A stretch of DNA of 6,347 nucleotides from assembly GCA_023256455.1 (NCBI GenBank), contig JAGDXN010000039.1, positions 775 through 7,121 of the forward strand, read 5' to 3'. A program made the translations under genes and the position numbers. Source of the DNA: Cuniculiplasma sp. (GTDB lineage Archaea > Thermoplasmatota > Thermoplasmata > Thermoplasmatales > Thermoplasmataceae). Every line of letters begins with the position of its first letter. The first letter of the stretch is position 1. The notes beneath the pieces are model-generated. The model did not search any database, was not told where the DNA came from, and was given only the letters and a program-made list of their open reading frames with translations. Below, piece after piece: positions 1-5,169 of the stretch.

Positions 1-1148
1 CTTAATCTGTATCTTTCAATAATCCAATATGAAAAAACAAGAATTATGCATGAAACATAGCCCGGGATGGTTACGATTAACCATAGCCATATGGAACTAA
101 GATGGATAGAAAGGGCATAGCCTCCAAAGAGCGGTCCTATGGACCTTCCAGCGGACATAAAGGCATTATAAATACCAATATTTGTCCCAACCCTTTCCTT
201 TCTTGAAATTTCTGCGATCATGGTATATCCTGCAGGGAACGCCAGATCTTCACCAAGGGTGAAAATAATTGTTGAAAGAATCAACTGGAGGAAATTGTGG
301 TCAAGTCCAAAGGATGTGTATCCAAGGGTATAGATAAAGGACCCAGAAAGAAGGGAATAATAGGGTTTAATTTTCCTGGAAAGCAGGTAAATTAAGGGTT
401 GAAGCATTATGACAAATATGCCGTTTGTCATGTAAATGAATCCTATATATGTGTAATTTCCAGAAAGGACACCGTTTGAAAAAATTGAAAGAGTGACAGT
501 TTCCTGTGCCTGAACTGTAAATAGAAGAAGGGCAGCAACAGATATAATTATGAGGGAAAGATTACTTGTTTTGAAGGACATTTTTTTTCTTGTTGTTATG
601 GTCGTGTTTGAAACCATCAGTGATATGAGAAAAGAGATAACAGTCATGACAAGGGCATATCTGAAGAGGGCCTCAAAACCATAAGTTTGTATGATATAGC
701 CTCCTATGGCTGGGCCAAACCCCCAGCCAATATTGTTTCCAACCCTGATTATGGAAAAACCCTTTAACTGTACAGAGCTGGAATTTGATACAAGGGCATT
801 GGCAGAAGGGGACTGAAAGGCATTGACCATCATGAGAATGGAAACAAATATGAAATAGTTCTGGAAATCATTGCTTATTCCATGAAAAACTGAGAGCAGT
901 GCCATTAAAATTGTAATTATTGCGCCAGTCGAAACAAAAACATATTTGTGTCCAAGCCTGTCACCAAGTCTTCCTCCTGCGACCTGCCCGAAGGATGAAA
1001 GGCTTCCCCCTACAAAGAAAAGAATGGCTGAAAAAAATACTGGCATACCCAGATAAATTGTTATGTAAATTGAGCTGAATATCCATATGGTTGAATAGGA
1101 AAGTGATCTGAAGATTGATGCAAGTGTAACTGTCCTGACGTTATCCAT
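1..1148 (-). CDS. MFS transporter, partial (3' end beyond left edge)
   Basis: This frame is open from an ATG at 1148 to the window edge, giving 382 codons without a stop; the last visible residues are IIERYRL. The product is an integral membrane protein of the major facilitator superfamily, a proton-coupled or facilitative transporter of unknown substrate. The protein is a run of hydrophobic segments. It has MFS motif A in the TM2-TM3 loop (GRLGDRLGHK, residues 59-68) and a glycine-rich G-x-x-x-GP-x-x-GG motif in the fifth helix (GWGFGPAIGG, about 141-150). A matching GRSIGPLFGG at 334-343 in the second half shows the internal duplication. A basic central loop (TTRKK, about 185-189) separates the halves. 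MFS proteins of this type are usually about 390-400 residues, so probably only a few C-terminal residues are missing. It lies downstream of the lrp gene on the same strand, but a 304-bp gap makes a shared operon unlikely. The family is certain; drug efflux or metabolite uptake cannot be told apart here. Confidence 0.9.
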   Translation of the reverse strand, partial: MDNVRTVTLASIFRSLSYSTIWIFSSIYITIYLGMPVFFSAILFFVGGSLSSFGQVAGGRLGDRLGHKYVFVSTGAIITILMALLSVFHGISNDFQNYFIFVSILMMVNAFQSPSANALVSNSSSVQLKGFSIIRVGNNIGWGFGPAIGGYIIQTYGFEALFRYALVMTVISFLISLMVSNTTITTRKKMSFKTSNLSLIIISVAALLLFTVQAQETVTLSIFSNGVLSGNYTYIGFIYMTNGIFVIMLQPLIYLLSRKIKPYYSLLSGSFIYTLGYTSFGLDHNFLQLILSTIIFTLGEDLAFPAGYTMIAEISRKERVGTNIGIYNAFMSAGRSIGPLFGGYALSIHLSSIWLWLIVTIPGYVSCIILVFSYWIIERYRL

Positions 1149-1179
1149 AAAATTTCTTAATCCCTGCTATGGTATGTTA

Positions 1180-1190
1180 CTACTTAAATC
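1180..1190 (-). promoter_or_regulatory. Possible TATA element for the MFS gene
   Basis: On the minus strand the sequence reads TTTAAGTA, about 35-40 bp upstream of the MFS ATG at 1148. A start of transcription about 25 bp downstream would leave a short leader. That leader holds a weak purine-rich GGGATT (plus-strand 1159-1164) about 10 bases before the ATG. This is a by-eye match in very AT-rich DNA and so is tentative. Confidence 0.3.
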
Positions 1191-1266
1191 TATTAAGGCT
1201 GCAAAATGTAAAGGTTAAATTGAATAAAATATTTTTTTTAAAACAAATTCCAGTTTATTTTAAGTT

Positions 1267-1281
1267 AAGATTAATAATCTT
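1267..1281. repeat. 15-bp AT-rich palindrome (7+1+7)
   Basis: AAGATTA and TAATCTT flank a single central A as a perfect inverted repeat. The left part overlaps one copy of a direct repeat TTAAGATTAA, whose second copy lies at 1301-1310, 36 bp away. In DNA this AT-rich such symmetry arises easily by chance, so a role as an operator is only a possibility. Confidence 0.4.
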
Positions 1282-1452
1282 CATCAGATTGAAAAAAAAT
1301 TTAAGATTAAATCAAGGATAAAGGCATTCTTGCAAGATTTTATCATTATTCAATTAAATTCTGCACATTTTCTATGATTAAAAACTATTTTTTTGTAAAT
1401 AGGAAATTTTCCAATATTATGGATATAAAAGGAAATGTTGAGATCAGAGTTT

Positions 1453-1884
1453 TTACTTAACAACAGAAAACACACTTATGGTTTCGCTCTTTTCAACTCC
1501 CTCAATTGCCCTGAGCTTGTCCAGAACCAGTTTCCCAACCTCCTCGTTGCTCGCAGCCCTCACCTTGACCAGAATATCCCACTGGCCTGCGATGATGTAA
1601 ACTTCCTCCACCTCTCTCAGCATGGAAATTGACTTTGCCACATCTCTCTGCGTAATCTTGCCTGTGGGCCTGAATGATACTAAGATAAACGCTACAACCG
1701 GAATTCCAATCTCAGCATAATCAGGGACAACTGTAAATTTTTTAATTGTGCCCCTTTCAATCATTCCCTGTATTCTTTCATGAACGGTTATCCTTGGGAT
1801 ATCCAGATTTCTTGAGATATCCGCGATCTTATCCCTCCCTCTTTCCATGAGGTATGACAGTATTTTTCTGTCTTTTTCATCCAT
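1453..1884 (-). CDS. Lrp/AsnC family transcriptional regulator
   Basis: A 143-residue DNA-binding regulator of the feast/famine (Lrp/AsnC) family, full length for the group. It opens MDEKDRKILSYL, the usual start of the N-terminal winged helix-turn-helix. The recognition helix region is about residues 20-45 (ISRNLDIPRITVHERI). A hinge leads to the C-terminal RAM ligand-binding and oligomerisation domain (about 60-143), with the core VYIIAGQWDILVKVRA (95-110) typical of archaeal members. The ATG at 1884 is preferred over an in-frame TTG at 1893, because the family begins with M-D-x-x-D-R-x-I-L and a TATA-like element lies about 27 bp upstream of that ATG with no Shine-Dalgarno sequence. The gene is divergent from asparagine synthetase across a 134-bp gap rich in inverted repeats. 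Control of itself and of that neighbour, possibly in response to asparagine or another amino acid, is inferred from this layout. The family is certain; the target and effector are not shown. Confidence 0.95.
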   Translation of the reverse strand: MDEKDRKILSYLMERGRDKIADISRNLDIPRITVHERIQGMIERGTIKKFTVVPDYAEIGIPVVAFILVSFRPTGKITQRDVAKSISMLREVEEVYIIAGQWDILVKVRAASNEEVGKLVLDKLRAIEGVEKSETISVFSVVK

Positions 1885-1904
1885 GACAAGCAATGTCGTT
1901 ATTA

Positions 1905-1917
1905 GATTTATATTTTA
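1905..1917 (-). promoter_or_regulatory. TATA element of the lrp-family gene
   Basis: On the minus strand this reads TAAAATATAAAT, centred about 27 bp upstream of the ATG at 1884. That spacing puts transcription start at or just before the start codon. With no Shine-Dalgarno sequence between, it fits a leaderless archaeal mRNA. Confidence 0.5.
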
Positions 1918-1960
1918 TGTATATCGTCAACTTTTTACGACTAAATTATGAATTAATTAA

Positions 1961-1990
1961 ACAATTTGTCCATTTCATCAGACAAATTGT
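1961..1990. promoter_or_regulatory. Perfect 10-bp inverted repeat, candidate operator
   Basis: ACAATTTGTC (1961-1970) and its exact reverse complement GACAAATTGT (1981-1990) are separated by a 10-bp spacer. Each arm also contains a near-palindrome ACAA-N-TTGT, and the two are centred 21 bp apart, about two helical turns. That is the geometry of two dimers of a regulator bound on one face of DNA. It lies in the gap between the divergent lrp and asparagine synthetase genes, directly against the latter's TATA-like element. Binding by the neighbouring Lrp-family protein is the natural guess. An RNA hairpin is less likely because the predicted transcript begins downstream. Confidence 0.55.
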
Positions 1991-1999
1991 ATTATACAA
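1987..1999. promoter_or_regulatory. 13-bp palindrome over the asparagine synthetase TATA element
   Basis: TTGTATTATACAA is a perfect 6+1+6 palindrome. It shares four bases with the right arm of the larger inverted repeat (1981-1990). Its core ATTATACA (1991-1998) is also the best TATA element for the gene starting at 2019, about 24 bp before the ATG, implying a leaderless mRNA. The TTGTA...TACAA ends resemble the TTGYA...TRCAA shape known for some archaeal Lrp-type regulators, with a shorter AT centre. A protein bound here would compete with TBP, so repression is the simplest reading. Confidence 0.5.
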
Positions 2000-2018
2000 A
2001 CATATCATAGGTTTACCC

Positions 2019-2951
2019 ATGGACACACAGGTTGTTTCATTGGCTCTTGAAAGGTTGAAAAAGGAAAGTTTGAAAAGTGCACTGGAAATTAACACCTCGG
2101 TTAGAAGGGTTCTGGCTGAAACTTTGATCAGCAAGGGATTTCTCGAAGCTCCTCCTGTCATATTCTCCATCGTAACTGATCCCCTTAACCATCCCGTATA
2201 TGATCCCTCTTTCATGTATGGTGATTATAAATATTCACTGACAAAGAGTATGATATTTCACAAACAGATTCTTGTTCAGGAAATCCCTAAGTTCTTTATA
2301 TTTTCGCCAAACGTACGGCTTGAAACTCCAGATAAGGCAGCATCGGGCAGGCATCTTCTTGAATTTACCCAGCTTGACCTTGAGATTAAGAACGCTCACA
2401 GGGAAGATTTGATGGAACTTGCAGAGGAGCTTTATGTTAAGACCATAGAATATGTGATTAAACACAACAGTAAGGCACTGCAATCCCTGGGAAGAAAATT
2501 GAAGGTTCCTTCAAGGCCCTTTAAGGTATATAAATATCTGGATCTTCAGGAGAAATACGGGGATGATTTTGAAGCAAAGCTATCCAAAGAATCCTCGGAG
2601 CCCTTCTGGATTATTGATATCCCTCTTGAAAGCAGAGAGTTTTACGACAGGGAAAAGGATGACGAACCGGGCATACTGAGAGACATGGACCTCATTTATC
2701 CTGAAGGGTTTGGAGAGGCTTTGAGTGGTGGTGAAAGGGAATATAAGATAGAGAGGATCAGGGAAAGGATCATAAAGAAGGGACAGACCTTTGAGCAGTT
2801 CCACTGGTTCCTTGAAATAGCTCAATCAGGGTTAGAACTGTCCACGGGCTTTGGCATAGGAATAGAGAGGTTTGTAAGGTATATATGCGGGTTTAAGAGA
2901 ATTGAGGATGTGCACCCCTTTCCAAAGGTACCCGGGGAACTTTCTCTTTAA
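2019..2951 (+). CDS. Archaeal asparagine synthetase (AsnRS-like, AS-AR)
   Basis: A 310-residue cytosolic enzyme built on the class II aminoacyl-tRNA synthetase catalytic core without the N-terminal anticodon-binding domain. Characterised relatives in Pyrococcus make asparagine from aspartate and ATP rather than charging tRNA. Visible marks are SLTKSMIFHKQI (about 73-84), the motif 2 region FSPNVRLE with GRHLLEFTQLDLE (about 95-122, R100 and E102), EPFWI (194-198), SGGERE (236-241), and the motif 3 helix GFGIGIERF (277-285, R284). It ends VHPFPKVPG like the family. The ATG at 2019 gives a length and N-terminus close to the roughly 294-residue Pyrococcus enzyme. An in-frame ATG at 1893 would add 42 residues encoded by the promoter and inverted repeats, so it is rejected. 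The start has at most a weak AGGT upstream. The gene is divergent from an Lrp/AsnC regulator. A tRNA-independent AsnRS paralogue with another substrate cannot be fully excluded. Confidence 0.9.
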   Translation: MDTQVVSLALERLKKESLKSALEINTSVRRVLAETLISKGFLEAPPVIFSIVTDPLNHPVYDPSFMYGDYKYSLTKSMIFHKQILVQEIPKFFIFSPNVRLETPDKAASGRHLLEFTQLDLEIKNAHREDLMELAEELYVKTIEYVIKHNSKALQSLGRKLKVPSRPFKVYKYLDLQEKYGDDFEAKLSKESSEPFWIIDIPLESREFYDREKDDEPGILRDMDLIYPEGFGEALSGGEREYKIERIRERIIKKGQTFEQFHWFLEIAQSGLELSTGFGIGIERFVRYICGFKRIEDVHPFPKVPGELSL

Positions 2952-2984
2952 ACAATCTGAATATATACAAAGGATCAGAGGTTT

Positions 2985-2990
2985 AAAAAA
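2985..2990 (-). terminator. T-run terminator after the dtxR-like gene
   Basis: Six A residues on the plus strand form a U6 tract in transcripts of the minus-strand regulator, about 40 bp after its stop codon. With the oppositely directed T-run at 3004-3009, the convergent gap has one terminator for each strand. Confidence 0.35.
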
Positions 2991-3003
2991 TAATCTATTA
3001 CAA

Positions 3004-3009
3004 TTTTTT
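3004..3009 (+). terminator. T-run terminator after asparagine synthetase
   Basis: A run of six T residues about 53 bp after the stop codon, without a stable hairpin, fits archaeal U-tract termination. It lies in the 78-bp convergent gap, before the end of the dtxR-like gene on the other strand. Confidence 0.35.
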
Positions 3010-3029
3010 CAAAAACATTACACTTAACT

Positions 3030-3446
3030 TTATTCGTGAAACTGCTCAATTTTTCTTCCGTGTGGGCACTTACTGGGTTTTCCAATCTTTTCAAATATGT
3101 TATCTATACTTTCATGATCAATTAGAAAATCTATATTTTCACTGATCACGCAGGCCCTGTCAAGATCCATCCCGTTCTTTACCATCAGGGTCTCAAGTAT
3201 TCTGTGGTTTTCGACTATTTCCCTGTACCTTGAAACTCCGCTCTTTGTCAGTACAGTCATACCCTTTTCCCTTTCCACATATCCCTTATCTTCGAGACGT
3301 TTGAGCAGATTTAAAATTGTGGGGGGTTTCAGCGACATCTCATCCGAAAGGTCCACAAGTCTTACAGGAAATTCCTCATCTATGTGGTTTCCAAGAATAA
3401 TGAGGGCATCCCTTTCCTTTTTTGTTATCCTGATCTCATCTGACAT
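3030..3446 (-). CDS. DtxR/MntR-family metal-dependent regulator with altered metal site
   Basis: A 138-residue cytosolic transcription factor of the DtxR/MntR type, the length of MntR and without the C-terminal SH3-like domain of DtxR. The N-terminal winged helix-turn-helix spans about residues 8-75 (VDLSDEMSLKPPTILNLLKR, 31-50). A helical dimerisation and metal-binding domain follows (about 76-138), with the conserved HRILE (81-85) and CPHGRKI (127-133). Aligned by eye to MntR, D13, H81 and E103 match ligands D8, H77 and E99. D106 stands for E102, I16 replaces E11, and F107 replaces the nearly invariant H103. C99 falls where DtxR has H98 of its ancillary site. Metal binding may therefore be changed or weakened. 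The gene is divergent from fhs across 95 bp, and a 19-bp palindrome abuts its start codon, suggesting autoregulation. No Shine-Dalgarno sequence is seen. The family is confident; Fe, Mn or another signal is unknown. Confidence 0.88.
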   Translation of the reverse strand: MSDEIRITKKERDALIILGNHIDEEFPVRLVDLSDEMSLKPPTILNLLKRLEDKGYVEREKGMTVLTKSGVSRYREIVENHRILETLMVKNGMDLDRACVISENIDFLIDHESIDNIFEKIGKPSKCPHGRKIEQFHE

Positions 3447-3464
3447 ATTAGGTAAATACTAATA
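3446..3464. promoter_or_regulatory. 19-bp palindrome at the dtxR-like gene start, candidate operator
   Basis: TATTAG (3446-3451) and CTAATA (3459-3464) form a perfect 6-bp inverted repeat around a 7-bp spacer, 19 bp in all. This is the usual size of DtxR-family operators, and the TTAGGT half resembles the first half of the IdeR/DtxR-type box. It lies between the regulator's probable TATA element and its ATG, overlapping the first base of the start codon. Bound repressor would block transcription start, a typical autoregulation layout. Confidence 0.45.
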
Positions 3465-3473
3465 AGATTCACG

Positions 3474-3485
3474 TATAATAAATTA
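3474..3485 (-). promoter_or_regulatory. Probable TATA element of the dtxR-like gene
   Basis: On the minus strand this reads TAATTTATTATA, centred about 33 bp upstream of the ATG at 3446. It predicts transcription start near 3453, inside the 19-bp palindrome, and a very short leader. Confidence 0.4.
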
Positions 3486-3508
3486 ATCTAACATGTAAAC
3501 CTCAAAAA

Positions 3509-3524
3509 ATATATGTCCATATAT
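3509..3524. promoter_or_regulatory. 16-bp palindrome overlapping the fhs promoter
   Basis: ATATATG and CATATAT form a perfect 7-bp inverted repeat around a central TC. The A-rich left side (AAAAATATAT, 3505-3514) is the best TATA element for fhs, about 32 bp before its ATG. The symmetry could be an operator or simply a consequence of an alternating AT promoter. Confidence 0.4.
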
Positions 3525-3532
3525 GATGTTTA

Positions 3533-3536
3533 GGAG
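3533..3536 (+). promoter_or_regulatory. Shine-Dalgarno sequence of fhs
   Basis: GGAG ends five bases before the ATG at 3542 and fits the archaeal 16S anti-Shine-Dalgarno. It fixes the fhs start. It is the only clear ribosome binding site among the genes whose starts lie in this window, so this mRNA should have a leader while its neighbours appear leaderless or nearly so. Confidence 0.65.
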
Positions 3537-3541
3537 ATATT

Positions 3542-5164
3542 ATGGAAAATATTCAGAAAGTTGCAGAAAAGGCAGGTCTTGAGAATTACCTTGAAATTTA
3601 TGGAAAATATATGGCAAAGATAGATTTTTTAAATTTTCTTAAGGATCACAGAAAATCCGGTAAGTTGATTCTTGTTACCGCCATCAGCCCCACACCTGCA
3701 GGGGAGGGAAAAACAACCACATCCATAGGTCTTTCCATGGCACTCTGGAAGACAGGGATCAAGAACGTTGTATCCTTGAGGCAACCCTCAATGGGACCCG
3801 TTTTTGGTATAAAGGGCGGGGCCACAGGGGGTGGAAAATCAACACTTCAGCCATCGGACAAGATAAATCTTTCCTTTACAGGGGACTTTTATGCCATATC
3901 CCAGGCACACAACCTTTTAAGCGCGTTGATTAACAACCACATGTACCATGGAAATCATCTGAGGATTGATCCTAACAAAATCAGCTTCCCAAGAACCATA
4001 GATATGAACGACAGGTCATTGAGAAAGATAATTGTTGGTGTGGAAGGAAGGGAATCGGGAATACTGGCAAAGGATTCCTTTTTGATTGTGCCCGCATCTG
4101 AGATTATGGCCATACTTGGCTTATCAGGTGATTACAAGGATTTAAAGGAAAGGCTGGGAAAAATATACATTGGAAAGAATATGGATGGAAAGAGCATATA
4201 TGCAAGGGATCTCAAGGCGGAGGGTGCCATGGCAGCCATTCTGTCCGATGCCCTGAAACCCAATCTTGTTCAAACACTTGAGGGCACACCTGCCCTTGTC
4301 CACACAGGACCTTTTGGAAATATTGCCCATGGCACTTCAAGCATCATAGCCGCAAGGGTAGGCATGGCCTCAGCAGATTATGTTGTCACAGAGGCAGGGT
4401 TTGGCTCGGACCTTGGTGCAGAGAAGTTTTTCGACATTGTTTCCAGAACAAAGGATCTGAAGATTTCAGCTGTGGTTGTGGTGGCCACAATCAGAAGTTT
4501 GAAATATCATGGAGGTGCAGTGGATTACAACAAGGAAAATGTGGATGCATTGGAAAAAGGGTTTGATAACCTGAAGGCTCATATAAGGATAATAAAAAAT
4601 TTCGGCTTCACGCCCGTAATAGCCATAAACAGATTCAAAAATGATACGGAAAAGGAAATAAAAAGGCTTGGAGAGCTTCTGGATGGGGAGGGCGTGAAAT
4701 GGGCATTATCCACCGTATACAGCGAAGGATCTGCAGGAGGTCTGGATCTTGCAAAGAAGGTTATGGAAGCAACCGGATCCGGCGAAAGGAAACCCGATTA
4801 TGTATATTCACTTGAAGATCCAATCAGAACAAAGATAGAAAAAATTGCAAAGAATGTGTACGGAGCAGGTGCCGTTATATTTAAAAAGGGTGTGGAGAAA
4901 AAACTGCAGGAATTTGAAGATGAGGGTTTTGGAAGGTTGCCTGTGTGCATGGCAAAGACTCAATATTCCCTTTCAGATAATCCTGAGAATCTGAATATAA
5001 GTGAAGATTTTTCTGTTACGGTAACAGATGCCACACTTTCTTCAGGTGCCAGCTTTATCGTGGTATATCTTGGAAATATAATGACCATGCCAGGCCTGCC
5101 CCTTCACCCTGCATCTGAAAATATAGATATAGATGAAATGGGGAATATTTCCGGCCTTTTCTAA
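3542..5164 (+). CDS. fhs: Formate-tetrahydrofolate ligase (formyl-THF synthetase)
   Basis: A 540-residue cytosolic ATP-dependent enzyme that joins formate to tetrahydrofolate, giving 10-formyl-THF for purine synthesis and one-carbon metabolism. The P-loop is TPAGEGKTT (51-59). Other family marks are LRQPSMGPVFGIKGG (79-93), FTGDFYAIS (112-120), GFGSDLGAEKFFDI, VATIRSLKYHGG, MAKTQYSLSDNPE and the C-terminal MPGLPLHPASENIDID with final GLF. The length is slightly below the bacterial 555-560, mainly because of a shorter N-terminus. Two classic signatures deviate: GGATGGGKS where most enzymes have GGAAGGGYA, and VATIRSLK where VATIRALK is usual. The start is supported by GGAG five bases upstream. 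It is divergent from a DtxR-like regulator and ends 3 bp from the convergent PIN-ATPase gene. The enzyme is common in bacteria and patchy in archaea, so ancient transfer is likely, but its composition does not look foreign here. Confidence 0.97.
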   Translation: MENIQKVAEKAGLENYLEIYGKYMAKIDFLNFLKDHRKSGKLILVTAISPTPAGEGKTTTSIGLSMALWKTGIKNVVSLRQPSMGPVFGIKGGATGGGKSTLQPSDKINLSFTGDFYAISQAHNLLSALINNHMYHGNHLRIDPNKISFPRTIDMNDRSLRKIIVGVEGRESGILAKDSFLIVPASEIMAILGLSGDYKDLKERLGKIYIGKNMDGKSIYARDLKAEGAMAAILSDALKPNLVQTLEGTPALVHTGPFGNIAHGTSSIIAARVGMASADYVVTEAGFGSDLGAEKFFDIVSRTKDLKISAVVVVATIRSLKYHGGAVDYNKENVDALEKGFDNLKAHIRIIKNFGFTPVIAINRFKNDTEKEIKRLGELLDGEGVKWALSTVYSEGSAGGLDLAKKVMEATGSGERKPDYVYSLEDPIRTKIEKIAKNVYGAGAVIFKKGVEKKLQEFEDEGFGRLPVCMAKTQYSLSDNPENLNISEDFSVTVTDATLSSGASFIVVYLGNIMTMPGLPLHPASENIDIDEMGNISGLF

Positions 5165-5169
5165 TTTTT
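5165..5169 (+). terminator. Short T-run after fhs
   Basis: Five T residues follow the fhs stop codon directly and overlap the stop codon of the convergent gene. This is the only U-tract in the immediate 3' region. Termination here would be weak, and read-through into the antisense strand of the neighbour is likely. Confidence 0.25.

Larger units (their letters stand above)
1149..1452. other. AT-rich intergenic gap, no gene seen
   Basis: This 304-bp gap separates the end of lrp from the start of the MFS gene, both read on the minus strand. It holds a T8 run (1232-1239) and an A8 run (1292-1299, which is T8 on the minus strand and could end lrp transcripts). The decamer TTAAGATTAA occurs twice, at 1265-1274 and 1301-1310. 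There is a perfect 7+1+7 palindrome at 1267-1281 and a perfect 10-bp palindrome TCTTGCAAGA at 1328-1337. I see no open frame of useful length with gene-like composition, and no tRNA-like or other recognisable RNA fold. It is probably lrp 3' UTR plus the MFS control region. Confidence 0.6.

Noticed and set aside
1402..1412. GGAAA-T-TTTCC palindrome after the Lrp-family gene as a hairpin terminator
   Set aside because: A 5-bp stem with a 1-base centre cannot form a stable hairpin and has no adjoining T-run on the right strand.
1435..1632. Plus-strand frame of 65 codons antisense to the Lrp-family gene
   Set aside because: Almost entirely overlaps a well-supported gene on the other strand and shows no family features.
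1885..1893. TTG start for the Lrp-family gene at 1893
   Set aside because: The ATG at 1884 gives the typical M-D-x-x-D-R opening and a better distance to the TATA-like element; no ribosome binding site supports the TTG.
1885..1897. GACA-agcaa-TGTC inverted repeat at the Lrp-family start
   Set aside because: Arms are only 4 bp and the match to the main inverted repeat is limited to GACAA, so it is too weak to list as a site.
1893..2018. N-terminal extension of asparagine synthetase by 42 residues from an ATG at 1893
   Set aside because: The extension is hydrophobic and unlike the family, would be encoded by the inverted repeats and TATA element, and makes the protein longer than known relatives. 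The ATG at 2019 fits better.
1946..2825. Three minus-strand frames of 81-89 codons inside asparagine synthetase
   Set aside because: They mirror the codon pattern of the real gene on the opposite strand and have no recognisable domains.
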